Shown: positions 47,501-57,635, numbered from the stretch's first letter. The stretch is DNA of 64,000 nucleotides from Spraguea lophii (GCA_001887945.1 LDOQ01000174.1:62001-126000), one strand, 5' to 3'. Numbers and translations: made by a program. Notes: generated from the sequence alone by a model not told the origin.

Positions 47501-50380
47501 TTACCAGTCACCTCTTTTACATTTTTTATTCATTACAAAATCTTCCTTATTATCAACATATTTTAGTTTATAGCTATTACGACATATCTTAAATTCCATT
47601 TTATATGATATTAAACTATCAGTGGGTGTATTCTTCTTATTTCTATTTAAAAATACCTTATCTTTTATTTTATTATTATCAACATTCATATCTAAAAAAC
47701 ATTTCACGTATTCATCAAATTGGTCTTTTGTATTTATTTTAGAAAGATGGATAGTCGTATGATCTTTTTTCAATGTGTATACTGGGTCTTTGAGAATGTA
47801 ATCGGATGATAAAATATTATCAATTTCGTTTTCTTTCATAATGGTTATAATTTCTTTTTCTAGTTTTTCTAATTGTTTATTGATTAAAAATAAATCATAT
47901 CCTTTGGTTTCTGTGAAAATTCTTATTTCTTCTTCATATTCCATTGTATCAATTTCTTTCAATATATATTTTCTCATTGCATCTAAACAATCATTATATC
48001 TTCCTTGTGATTCTATTTCTTTTTGTAATCCTAATTCAACAGCTATTTTATTAGATTTTAATTCTGATGTACAATTTTCCTTGACATTTTTTATTCTATT
48101 GTATAGGGAGGCAAATGTTTTTAGAAAGATGGAAAAATTAAAAGAAATTAATTTGTCTAATTTTTCAAGATTCAGAAATATTTTAAAGTTATTTACAAAC
48201 ATTTTGAAATCATCATTATTAATTCTCTCATCAATTTTCCGTCTCTTTTCCCTTCTTACACCATCTCCTCTTGTTTGAATCATAATACTGAATAAATCTA
48301 TTATAAAATCTATAATTTCATTGTCTTCAAGGTCAATATCTTCTTCATTGTTTATTTGGAATTTTTTACCATTCGAATTCTTTTTCTGTGCAGTTTTAAA
48401 TTCAACACCCTGTATATCTAAAGCTCTGTAATAATTTTTTTCATAAACTTCTCTCCATACTTTCTGTTTTTCTCTAATTTGTTTACGCCAAACTTTACTG
48501 ATACTGTATAACCGCTTAAGTACAATAGGTATTGTTGTTTTGGGATTTGACAGAACATCTTCAAATATTTCTTCACTCTTTTCTTCGTAAATATATGATA
48601 ATGTTTCTTCTACAATTTCTGCACTCATTCTAAGATCATTCACAGTTATTTCAAATTGTTCATTCTTTGATAATGTGTCCATCATAAGTTCTAATGATAT
48701 TATAAGATTTGTTACTCTTTCTAGATTTAATTCAGCTTCATATTTTTCATCTTCAACTCTACACAATGCTTCTTCATATACTGATCGTCTATGAATCGTA
48801 AAATTATCTTCTTCTGAATTAAACATTGGACAAGAAACACAGAAATTATTTAAAACTTCTTTTTCTAGAACACCTTGGTTAGATTCAATATCTCTATACT
48901 TCTCTGGTAAAATTCTATAGGAACCAACCTTTTTATATTTGCTGAGATTTTTTATATCATTAGGTGGTAAATTTATTTCATCATATTTTATATGTTCTTT
49001 AAAACAATCTAAAAGAGTCTGATCCTTTATGAGTGGTTTAAGGAAAAACATTAAATCCTTCGCAGGTAAAAGATCTTGGTTGAATAAATTGAGCGCTTTT
49101 AAGAATTCCTTATATATATTTTTATCTACCAAAATATTTTTTATCTGATTTAGTATTCTTTTTTCCTCTGGAACTTCTCGTTTATTTTCTGGTATAAACT
49201 TCAAAAAATCATCCATAAGATCTTTATGTCCTTCTAAAACAACTTTCAATTTCATTACCACTTGATTAACATCAATTTGTTTCTTTTGATATGATTGTAG
49301 AACCTCAATAAAATTTTTATATTTGGCTTTATTATAAAATAATCTACTTCTGACTTTAGATATATAATCAGTAGCCATATCCTGCTTTATTTGCTCATCA
49401 TCATCAACAGACACTTTTTTAATTTCTTTGTTTGGTGGTTGGTGATACATAATAGAAGGGTGTGATGGATGTGATGTAGAAATAGGTTGTTTCATTTGTG
49501 GTATATGGTTTGGTTTTGAGAAGTTTATCTTAAATTCCGTTGGTAGAAAATTATTAAAACCTTCGAGCAGGTTAATATTTGATTTGAAAAGTGTGGTTAC
49601 TGCCTTTACAACAGCAGATGGATCAATTCTACTATGTTTATAATCTTTCATAACCTCTAAAAAAGAATCATAGATTGTAGGTGTTTCTTTGAAAGCATCT
49701 TTAACTTTATTCAAATACGACATTGCATCAGTTGCATCAAATTCTGTATTTGTTTTCCTTTGTGTAAAAAATGAATGCTTAGGAATTGGTGGTTTTATAT
49801 GCGTAAATAATCTTTGAATTTTTTTATCATCTAACAATGTTGATGGTGGCCTTGTTGTAGTTGGCACCATTCTATTTTGATGCATTTTATCTTTAGTTCC
49901 ATCTTCTTGAGTTTCATAAAATGTCATCGGTGGTGGCCTTCTAAACCCCAAATCAGCTTCTCTACGTGGCATATGCGGAGGACCAAATTCTCTCCTATGA
50001 CCAAAATCCCGTGCAATTGGACTAAATTCTCTTGTTGGACGATATTGTGCAAATAAATCATCTCCATATTTCGCAGGAACACTTCCTCTTGGATAAAGAT
50101 CTCCTCTTATTGGATCAAAATTCTTTCTTATCGTCTCTCTTTCTTTCCCATTTTCTTGTATTAATTCTTCAGATTTTTCTATTTTTTCTTCATTTTTTTC
50201 TACTGCTGAAGAAGGAGCTCTTAGATAAGATACTTCCTCATCTGTTTCACTAGTAATATTTATACTCTCCATATCACTTTCCTCAGACGATACATTAGAA
50301 CCTTGATTATCTTCCACATTATCTTTAAATGCATCAACATTTTCATTTGTATTTTTTTCATTATCATTATCTTTGATCAT
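47501..50380 (-). CDS. SIN3: SIN3 transcriptional corepressor scaffold
   Basis: Sin3 holds the Rpd3-type histone deacetylase complex and binds repressors through PAH domains. The product has 959 residues. An acidic, then R/P-rich N terminus is followed by PAH1 at about 216-280 (AMSYLNKVKDAFKETPTIYD), PAH2 at about 330-395 (ATDYISKVRSRLF) and PAH3 at about 405-470 (IKNILVDKNIYKEFLKAL). The Sin3-specific interaction region from about 480 includes the SYR(I/L)LP motif (GSYRILPEKY). The rest is helical. It is shorter than yeast Sin3 (1536 aa). The start ATG has ACCC 9 bases upstream. Confidence 0.93.
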   Translation of the reverse strand: MIKDNDNEKNTNENVDAFKDNVEDNQGSNVSSEESDMESINITSETDEEVSYLRAPSSAVEKNEEKIEKSEELIQENGKERETIRKNFDPIRGDLYPRGSVPAKYGDDLFAQYRPTREFSPIARDFGHRREFGPPHMPRREADLGFRRPPPMTFYETQEDGTKDKMHQNRMVPTTTRPPSTLLDDKKIQRLFTHIKPPIPKHSFFTQRKTNTEFDATDAMSYLNKVKDAFKETPTIYDSFLEVMKDYKHSRIDPSAVVKAVTTLFKSNINLLEGFNNFLPTEFKINFSKPNHIPQMKQPISTSHPSHPSIMYHQPPNKEIKKVSVDDDEQIKQDMATDYISKVRSRLFYNKAKYKNFIEVLQSYQKKQIDVNQVVMKLKVVLEGHKDLMDDFLKFIPENKREVPEEKRILNQIKNILVDKNIYKEFLKALNLFNQDLLPAKDLMFFLKPLIKDQTLLDCFKEHIKYDEINLPPNDIKNLSKYKKVGSYRILPEKYRDIESNQGVLEKEVLNNFCVSCPMFNSEEDNFTIHRRSVYEEALCRVEDEKYEAELNLERVTNLIISLELMMDTLSKNEQFEITVNDLRMSAEIVEETLSYIYEEKSEEIFEDVLSNPKTTIPIVLKRLYSISKVWRKQIREKQKVWREVYEKNYYRALDIQGVEFKTAQKKNSNGKKFQINNEEDIDLEDNEIIDFIIDLFSIMIQTRGDGVRREKRRKIDERINNDDFKMFVNNFKIFLNLEKLDKLISFNFSIFLKTFASLYNRIKNVKENCTSELKSNKIAVELGLQKEIESQGRYNDCLDAMRKYILKEIDTMEYEEEIRIFTETKGYDLFLINKQLEKLEKEIITIMKENEIDNILSSDYILKDPVYTLKKDHTTIHLSKINTKDQFDEYVKCFLDMNVDNNKIKDKVFLNRNKKNTPTDSLISYKMEFKICRNSYKLKYVDNKEDFVMNKKCKRGDW

Positions 50381-52025
50381 TGCTGTTTATGGGTAAAAAA
50401 TTTTTATAAACGAAACAAAAAATTATAAATTTAAATCAATAATTTTAAATTTTATAAATTAACACAACATAACGATATAACCTAACATTTAAATTAATAA
50501 AATATCAATATTAATTATTTCAAAATACGTAAATTAACTGTCATACCCATAACATAAAACACAGTAATATAATTGAGAAAATAATAGGTTTATATTTTAA
50601 TTTACTTTATTAATAAAATTTACTTTTATACTCAGAAAATAATACAAATACAGCATATAACCCTAATAATCTATATATTATTATATTTATATCATTATTT
50701 ATTTATTATTTAATTACAAATGGTATATATTATTATTATACTCTTTTATAAATAAAAATATTGTGATAAAAAAAATAATATTATTTTTGTTAACTATTCT
50801 AGGTTATTGATAAAAAATAAATTTGTTAATAACTATATTATCGATATAAGATAAATTTGTTAACCATTCTATATCACAGATAAAAGATATATTATTTTAT
50901 AAATTTACAAAATATATTCTGTACAATAAATATTTATTTACTGAATAAAGAATATTAAAGGTTTATTATTTATATCATAGATAATAAGAATAAAGGTTAA
51001 TAATTATATTTTTTATATTATAAACAATAAGAATAAAGGTTAATAGATTTATTAGTTATATTGGTTATATTATAATTAATAAGAATATATTATTTAATAT
51101 ATTATACCATGTAGGTTATTTTAATTAAAATAAAAAAGGATAATATATTCTTGTATATATATTTTTATTATTTAATTTCTATACTTTTATTTTAAAATAG
51201 GAATATATACATCATATTTAAAGTTATTACAATAAAATATCAAATATATATTGGAGAAATATAAAATTTATAGTTTTACAATAAAATATCTAATGTATAT
51301 TGGAAATATAGAATTTATAATCTTGAAAGAAAGGTATTGGTTTATTGTATTATAATAATTTAGTATTATAATATAGTAACACAAATAATCTATATATTAT
51401 GTAGATTATTGTTTAATTAAATTATTTAATTAAAATGTACCATGGATTTTTTATAAACACGTAATTTTTTTAATTATAAAAAATATTTAGAGGAAATATT
51501 AACATTATTTCTTTTAAAGTAACAAAAAAATTATAACTCAATCTGGTAAGAAATTACGGGGTAAGAAATAAAATAATTATGTTATTTATATTTTGTTATG
51601 ATAATTGTTATTGAATATAATTATTTCTTTAAAAATAAAAAGTTTTGATATATGGTAGTGAACCATTATATATATTATTTTAAAATCTATTGTTTTATTT
51701 GGTTTTTAAAATAAAAAAATAAATCATTTTTAAATAAAATCAATTACATTTATTATTCTTGTATAATAAATCAATATAATTTTATTATATGGGAATACTA
51801 AATTTGTGTTAAACTTACAAAAATAATATTTTTTTTAAGAATAAAAATTTGTTGAAAATGATTTTATAAATTCTTTGTATTTTTTATATTGAAATAAAAT
51901 ACGTCTTGGATATGATAAAAAACTTCTTTAAAAAAGATTTATTTTTTTATCTTAATTGACTTTCTTTGACATTTATTCTTTGTAATAACTAATTTAAAAA
52001 TAGTTTATCATAAAATAAAACCCTT
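50381..52025. other. 1.6-kb AT desert with decayed minisatellites
   Basis: There is no gene. Short tandem repeats are visible: TTTGTTAA at 50787, 50822 and 50856 (period about 35), AATAAGAATAAAGGTTAATA at about 50982 and 51026 (period about 44), and ACAATAAAATATC at 51229 and 51278 (period 49, with shared TATATTGGA downstream). The region separates divergent SIN3 and the DYRK-type kinase. Confidence 0.6.
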
Positions 52026-53183
52026 ATGTGTAAATTACCTCTAAAAAATGATGATATCAATATCAATCAGGATGATATTCTTTTTTCTAATGGTGTAGAA
52101 TATAAAGTTAGAAGAGAGATAGGCTCTGGTACGTTTGGGAGAGTGTTTGAATGTTGTGTAAATAATAAAAAATTTGCTGTAAAGGTAATAAAAAGTGATA
52201 AAGGTTATTTAGAACATGGATTTGTTGAATATCAAATTTTAAAAAGTATTTCTGAAAAACATAAATCGTTTTTTGTAAATGTGTACGATATTTTCATGTA
52301 TAACAATCATTTGTGCATTGTTCAAGAATTATTAATAAAAAATTTATATGAATTGATACGTGATAATAATTTTGTGGGAATAAATTATATGCATGTTCAA
52401 CATATAACAAAACAGGTATTATGTGGATTGTATAGATTATCTACAATGGGAATTATACATTGTGATTTAAAGCCTGAAAATATAATGATATCAGATTTTT
52501 ATTCTATGAAAATAAAAATTATAGATTTTAGTTCTGCTACCACAAAACAAATCTGTACAAATTTTTATGCACAATCTAGATATTATAGAGCCCCTGAAGT
52601 AATTCTTGGAATACCATATAATAGTTCTGTTGATTTATGGTCACTTGCATGTATTGTATACGAGATGTTTATAGGATCACCACTCTTTCCTGGTAAAAAT
52701 AACCAAGATCAATTATTTCGCATATGCTCATTATTGGGAAATGTTCCTAATACATTAAAAGAAGTTTCACATAATCATTGGAATATATATGTAAGCGAAG
52801 AAAGGGTTTATAACACAAAACAAAATTTTTATAATAAAATAAATATAAAATCTATGGATTCTAACGAAGCTAGAATTATTATAGATTTTATTTTATATCT
52901 TTTGAATATTAATCATATTGAAAGACCTAGTGTTTATGAAGCAAAATGTCATGAATTTATTAGATATATTATACCGCTAAGAGAAGATATTGAAGAAAGA
53001 ATAATAACTTGTGATGGAAGAAATCATTGTGCACCATCTCCAAGTAATAAAATAGAACGTAGAAATTCTATTACTGATACAAATGTATTTGAAAGTATAA
53101 CTAAGCCTTTAAAAAACATTAGAAAAACTTCTGTCTTTGAATATAATTTAAATGAAAATAGGAATAACAAAGATAAAAAATAA
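52026..53183 (+). CDS. DYRK/YAK1-family protein kinase
   Basis: This is a CMGC-group dual-specificity-type kinase with 385 residues. GSGTFGRV loop at about 34-41, AVKV lysine at about 54, HCDLKPEN catalytic loop at about 145-152 (Cys in place of Arg is diagnostic of DYRK/HIPK/YAK1), and YAQSRYYRAPEV activation segment near 184, with the YxY-type tyrosine switch. The metal-binding DFG reads DFS (IDFSSAT), an unusual Gly to Ser change. The protein has a short N terminus and a basic C-terminal tail. ACCCTT directly precedes ATG. Substrate cannot be told. Confidence 0.9.
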   Translation: MCKLPLKNDDININQDDILFSNGVEYKVRREIGSGTFGRVFECCVNNKKFAVKVIKSDKGYLEHGFVEYQILKSISEKHKSFFVNVYDIFMYNNHLCIVQELLIKNLYELIRDNNFVGINYMHVQHITKQVLCGLYRLSTMGIIHCDLKPENIMISDFYSMKIKIIDFSSATTKQICTNFYAQSRYYRAPEVILGIPYNSSVDLWSLACIVYEMFIGSPLFPGKNNQDQLFRICSLLGNVPNTLKEVSHNHWNIYVSEERVYNTKQNFYNKINIKSMDSNEARIIIDFILYLLNINHIERPSVYEAKCHEFIRYIIPLREDIEERIITCDGRNHCAPSPSNKIERRNSITDTNVFESITKPLKNIRKTSVFEYNLNENRNNKDKK

Positions 53184-53273
53184 ATTATGATTATAAAAAA
53201 TATAATAAATAAATAAAAAAACCAAATAATTTCCATTTCTTCTCAATTTTACTTTATAAATAATTTAATATCA

Positions 53274-55358
53274 TTATTCATTTTTATTCATTAGACGATT
53301 ATTTATTTTTTTAATTGCCCATTTCTCAGTTTCTTTTATACTTTCTTCATTACTACTCTCTACATCCTGTGTTAGATCCTTATATTCACCTTCAATCAAA
53401 TCTATTGAGGATTTATTATTAAATATACCTTTTTTTATATCCATTGAATTCTCTAATCTATTCACATAAAAATAATTTACATTTAATAGATCTTTCACAT
53501 CATTACGCATAAAAAATTCTTGATAATTGGATGCTGTTATAACCTTGGTTTTCTTCAAATAATTCATAATTGCAATAAATACACTTATACCATCTTTTAT
53601 ATTTGTTCCTTTACCCATCTCATCTATAATACATAATGATTCTGCAGTTGATTCAGATATTATATGTTCAATCTGTAAAATATCACTCATAAAAGAGGAT
53701 ATTTTATTAGATATTGATTCTTTAGATTCTATTTTTGTTAATAATTTATCTATAATAGGAAATTTTGCTGATACTGCTGGAATAAATGATCCCATTTGAC
53801 AAAGAACAAGGTAAATTCCTATATTTTTTAACAAAGTGGTTTTCCCGGAAGAATTTGGACCTGTTAAAATTGTATTCTTATTTATTACAACTGAAAAATT
53901 ACTAGGATAAAAAAAGTTACGGCCTTTTTCTATTTCTATTTGATTTGTGATATCTGGTTTTACTAAATTATCTCTTTTAGCATAGAGTGATAATGAATGT
54001 AAAGCATCTACTATAGCTATATAGTCTATAAGCATATTAAAATATATTTTATAACTATCAATACTTTCTTTAAGTTTTAACATGATTTCTAATTCTCTAT
54101 CTTCTATATTATTTTTTATATCTCCATATTCTTTGTCTAATTCTTCAGTAATATTATTTTTATAATAAAAGAATGTATCATTTTTATAAATTAATTCCCA
54201 TTGACTAATCTTACTTTGAACTTCAGCTAAAAACCCTAATTGAGGCTGATATACTACAGCTATTTTTATTTTATAATTTTCAGCTAATATTTTTGCATAA
54301 TCTGTTAATATATCTTCTAAAGCACCATAAATGTTAATGTATGTATCTAATTCCTCATCTAATCCTTTTTTTATCACATTATTTCCTCTTAAATCTATTT
54401 TATATTCAATATTCAACATTAAACTTTCTACGATTTTATTATCACCTTTAAATTTTAATATAGAAGGAACATCTTTATTTTGATGTAAAATATTCATAAT
54501 TTTATTTACATTTTGTAGAAAATTATAAATTTTTACAAAATAATTTTTTTTAGACTTTTTATAAAATGTATCTTCTAAATTTGATAAATTAATACAACCT
54601 CGTAATTGCTTTGTTAATTTTATATTATTTTTTAAAATATATTCTATTGCTTTGTGTCTCTCTTTAATATTTTCTTTGTTTATCAATGGAAATAATAACC
54701 ATGATTTTAATAAATTACAGCCATATGTTGTTTCTGTTTTATTAATATGTGAAAAAATACTATACATTTCTTTTTTTGTGTTGATATGTTGATTAGGGTG
54801 TTGGTATTTATGTATCAATTGTAATGCATTTACTGTCTCATAATTAATATAAACATGTTCTCTAACATTGAATTTTGATACTATAAATCTTCCCATTCTT
54901 AACACTCTTTCTTTTAATTCTATTTTGTTTTTAACTTCAGTGATAGATAATTTATTATATTCTTCTACAAACAATTCTTCTATTTCAAAATATTCTAAAT
55001 TCTTTTTTAAATAATTAAGCATACTAACCAATGCATATATTGATAATTCATAATCTATAATACAAAAATATTTCCTTATTTTTGTAATAACACCTTTAAA
55101 TAATTTCTCTCTGCTTGCAAATTTAATTTTAGTTCCCGTATTATCTAAAAAATCATATTTCTCCACATCTAAATCTGGAGATATTAAACAAACATCAACA
55201 CCTAGCTTTATGATAATACTTCTTAAAAAATCACAACAAAGATTCTCATACTCATTCCTACAAAGTAAAAATTCTTTTGTTTCTGTTTCATATATACAAA
55301 TTCCTACGTATGTCTTTTTAATTTCTAAACTCATAATAATCATTTCTTCATTATTCAT
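53274..55358 (-). CDS. MSH5: MSH5-like MutS homologue (meiotic)
   Basis: Msh4-Msh5 stabilise meiotic crossover intermediates. The product has 694 residues and lacks the N-terminal mismatch-reading domain, as MSH4/5 do. HINKTETTYGCNLLKSWLLFP is the core clamp/lever block. The ATPase has Walker A GPNSSGKTTL at about 499-508, ESISNKISSFMSD and IIDEMGKGTN (Walker B and signature loop). The spacing of PNSSGK, GSFIPA and ES(I/L)S..(L/I)S(T/S)FM.D fits MSH5 better than MSH4. It argues for a meiotic programme. The start lacks a CCC signal. Confidence 0.82.
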   Translation of the reverse strand: MNNEEMIIMSLEIKKTYVGICIYETETKEFLLCRNEYENLCCDFLRSIIIKLGVDVCLISPDLDVEKYDFLDNTGTKIKFASREKLFKGVITKIRKYFCIIDYELSIYALVSMLNYLKKNLEYFEIEELFVEEYNKLSITEVKNKIELKERVLRMGRFIVSKFNVREHVYINYETVNALQLIHKYQHPNQHINTKKEMYSIFSHINKTETTYGCNLLKSWLLFPLINKENIKERHKAIEYILKNNIKLTKQLRGCINLSNLEDTFYKKSKKNYFVKIYNFLQNVNKIMNILHQNKDVPSILKFKGDNKIVESLMLNIEYKIDLRGNNVIKKGLDEELDTYINIYGALEDILTDYAKILAENYKIKIAVVYQPQLGFLAEVQSKISQWELIYKNDTFFYYKNNITEELDKEYGDIKNNIEDRELEIMLKLKESIDSYKIYFNMLIDYIAIVDALHSLSLYAKRDNLVKPDITNQIEIEKGRNFFYPSNFSVVINKNTILTGPNSSGKTTLLKNIGIYLVLCQMGSFIPAVSAKFPIIDKLLTKIESKESISNKISSFMSDILQIEHIISESTAESLCIIDEMGKGTNIKDGISVFIAIMNYLKKTKVITASNYQEFFMRNDVKDLLNVNYFYVNRLENSMDIKKGIFNNKSSIDLIEGEYKDLTQDVESSNEESIKETEKWAIKKINNRLMNKNE

Positions 55359-55643
55359 TGCATAAAATAGATTATATTTTTTTTATATTCAATTTATAAT
55401 TATGCAAAAAAATATTAATATCATGGTAAAGTATGGCAGACTATGATTTATTGATAACTTTAAATATATCAAATATTTATTATTAGAAAATAATAAAATT
55501 TAATTATTAAAGGATATTTAACCTTTCCTACAATAATAATTTCTCTCTAAATTTAATGGATTAGAAAACAATAAATAGATTTTATTTTAAATATAAAATT
55601 ACATAAAATAATTATAATTAAGAATACAATTAAATATTTATTT

Positions 55644-56807
55644 CTATAATTTTATTGATAATAACTTTACAGTTGCAATTAAAAGCAATGAGCCTACAAA
55701 ATCAGACAAAGAAGTTATTAAAGGTATTGAGTATACACCAGCCATATCTATTTGACTATGAAATTGTTTTAAAATCATTTCAATAATCTCCTTCAAAATA
55801 AATGTTTGGATGACAAAGAATATCATATACAGCATGCAAAATCCAATGGTATAACTAGATTTAAACAAAAACTGTATGAAAATATAAAACAAGGATACCA
55901 CCAAAGATATTATTAATAACGAAATAAATGTTGCTCTTTTATCCAATCTCGAATTACTATGCAAACTTGTTATTCTTCTATTCAAATAAATATATGAAGA
56001 AGATCCTGATATTCCACAAAAAACATATGAAGATCCGGCTAAAATGGGATAATATTTTGAAAAATATTCTATAGCAAATCCACCAATACTGGAAAATAAA
56101 TATGTTATCACCAATATATCCCATGATTGAGATGGAATTCTCATTTTACTTTTTACAGAAATATATCCTGTAAGCAATAAAACTAAAGAAATAAAAAATA
56201 TACAAAGTAAACATATTAGAAGAGATTGTGTGTAAAATACCCGTAAAAAATATACTAAAAGTATAGTTGATAGATAATCTGAGAATACGGCTATAAGTGG
56301 TAAAATGAAATTATCTGAATTTACATGAAATATATGAGAAAGATACAATGAAATTACCAATATCAATAATACAAACACAGTACTCATTAAACATGTAATA
56401 ACACATCCTATTATAACTCTTAATGAATATAAAAGACTGATACCATATATTAAAATACAACCTGAAGCACCTATAAGACCAATACTAATTCCGATTACTG
56501 TTGATTGGAAAATAACAAGACATCCATTTTCTATTGCATATTGTGAATATTCTGAGAAAGATGAGAGAATTTGAAGCATAGAAGATAGGTTCATTGAAAA
56601 TATAAGCTCTATATTACCTTTGAATGTCAATATGCATGTTTCTAACAATAATATAGGATATACCGTAAATAATTTATCGGTTATAGCATTTTCCAATTCT
56701 TGTCCAACAAGCATCAACCCTATAAGAGAAATGATAAGGCTTGGTATAGATTGTACGATTATAGATTTATTATATAATTTTCTCCTTCTTTGCGATATTT
56801 CACTCAT
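55644..56807 (-). CDS. SLC41/MgtE-like divalent cation (Mg2+) transporter
   Basis: The protein has 387 residues and about ten membrane helices. Two repeats show the MgtE-domain marks: FKGNIELIFSMNLSS corresponds to the LKGNLEMTLASRLST of SLC41, and DNFILPLIAVFSDYL and GVYSIPLITSLSDFVGSLLL correspond to the DN..(I/T)P....(G/S)D motifs whose acidic residues line the pore. It would move Mg2+ across the plasma or an internal membrane. The eukaryotic SLC41 layout (two MgtE domains in one chain) is present. It lacks the CCC start signal. Confidence 0.8.
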   Translation of the reverse strand: MSEISQRRRKLYNKSIIVQSIPSLIISLIGLMLVGQELENAITDKLFTVYPILLLETCILTFKGNIELIFSMNLSSMLQILSSFSEYSQYAIENGCLVIFQSTVIGISIGLIGASGCILIYGISLLYSLRVIIGCVITCLMSTVFVLLILVISLYLSHIFHVNSDNFILPLIAVFSDYLSTILLVYFLRVFYTQSLLICLLCIFFISLVLLLTGYISVKSKMRIPSQSWDILVITYLFSSIGGFAIEYFSKYYPILAGSSYVFCGISGSSSYIYLNRRITSLHSNSRLDKRATFISLLIISLVVSLFYIFIQFLFKSSYTIGFCMLYMIFFVIQTFILKEIIEMILKQFHSQIDMAGVYSIPLITSLSDFVGSLLLIATVKLLSIKL

Positions 56808-57000
56808 GATTAAACATTATTTTTTTCTATTTTGAGTTTTATTTTTATCAATGGTTTCAGATGTATAAAACAAATTATGATTTGAAACAAAATATGAAAT
56901 AATGTATTAGAAAAACAAATATTTCAGTTTAAACTGTTTTTCCAGGTTTTATTTTTAAATGTTATAATTATCAATCAAAAATAAAAGATATATTTGGGGT

Positions 57001-57276
57001 ATGAAATATATAACAAAAAGAGATGATAAAAGTCTATCAATAGATAAGTATCCTAGCTATCATCGTTTATATGTTAAAGTCATTGAGGAAAATGGGTGTA
57101 CAATTTTAAAAGTAAATAAGAAGGATGGTTTACTTTATGGTTTAGCAGAGAAAGAATATCAATCACCAGAAGAATTTTTTAATGAGAAGAAAAAAGAAGA
57201 AGAAAAGGTAAAAAAGATAGAACCACCACAAAAGAAATTTAAACAATCTACACTTTTTTCTTTTATTAAAAAATAA
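57001..57276 (+). CDS. Small basic protein with a C-terminal PIP-box-like motif
   Basis: The product has 91 residues. A compact N-terminal part (SYHRLYVKVIEENG, LYGLAEKEY) is followed by a K/E-rich stretch and the C terminus QSTLFSFIKK, which fits the PCNA-interacting pattern QxxL..(F)(I) at the very end of a protein, after a basic KKFK. This suggests a replication or repair accessory factor, but the family is unknown. GGGGT directly precedes ATG (the purine form of the local signal). Confidence 0.72.
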   Translation: MKYITKRDDKSLSIDKYPSYHRLYVKVIEENGCTILKVNKKDGLLYGLAEKEYQSPEEFFNEKKKEEEKVKKIEPPQKKFKQSTLFSFIKK

Positions 57277-57316
57277 TTTTTTTAAATTAAAAATTTGAAT
57301 AATAAAAATATTTTAT

Positions 57317-57480
57317 ATAAAAAATAAGAATAAATCTTATTTGCCAAAGAATAGCTTGTGTGAACAAGTAGCTTGTAAAAACAAGACTAGTTTTTGTTAC
57401 TAAAGTTTGGAATTTAGCTCCCATTAGCAACAATCTTATCTCTGTAAAAACATCATTGATAAGAAGCTCCGCGCAAGGAT
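57317..57480 (-). ncRNA. U4 spliceosomal snRNA
   Basis: Read on the minus strand from 57480. The 5' end ATCCTTGCGCGG is complementary to the universally conserved U6 GCGCAAGGAT (U4/U6 stem II). Next is a 6-bp stem-loop (57458-57463 with 57435-57440) whose loop has AATGATG and CAGAGA, the k-turn that binds Snu13/15.5K. Then GTTGCTAATGGG (57430-57419) gives U4/U6 stem I (human U4 has TTGCTAATTG). A central stem closes CCAAA (57410-57406) with TTTGG (57348-57344), followed by an A/T-rich tail with TTATTTTTTAT as a weak Sm site near 57315-57327. The 3' end is approximate. Length about 164 nt, within the known U4 range. Confidence 0.8.
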
Positions 57481-57554
57481 GGGTAAAAAAGTATTTTGTA
57501 TTTTCACAATAGCAATAATGTTCTTACAAATACAAATTGCTACGTAAACAATAA

Positions 57555-57561
57555 GCAGCCC

Positions 57562-57596
<35 letters not shown>

Positions 57597-57627
57597 GAGG
57601 CACCGAGATCGAAGCTCGGGGGCTGCA
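57555..57627 (+). tRNA. tRNA-Phe (GAA)
   Basis: This 73-nt cloverleaf has no intron. Acceptor GCAGCCC pairs with GGGCTGC. The D arm is GCTC...GAGC. The anticodon stem is TCAGA/TCTGG with loop CTGAAGA (anticodon GAA at 57588-57590). The T arm is CCGAG/CTCGG with loop ATCGAAG, and the discriminator base is A. The T loop starts with A instead of the usual T54. CCA is not encoded, as expected in eukaryotes. It is divergent from the U4 snRNA, with 74 bp between their 5' ends. Confidence 0.95.
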
Positions 57628-57630
57628 ATC

Positions 57631-57635
57631 TTTTT
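57631..57635 (+). terminator. RNA polymerase III terminator of tRNA-Phe
   Basis: TTTTT starts three bases after the discriminator base, the normal pol III stop signal. Confidence 0.75.

Noticed and set aside
57466..57480. GCGCAAGGAT on the plus strand looks like the U6 snRNA internal stem-loop.
   Set aside because: The U6 ACAGAGA box and AGC triad are missing upstream. The match is explained by the minus strand being U4, whose 5' end is complementary to U6.
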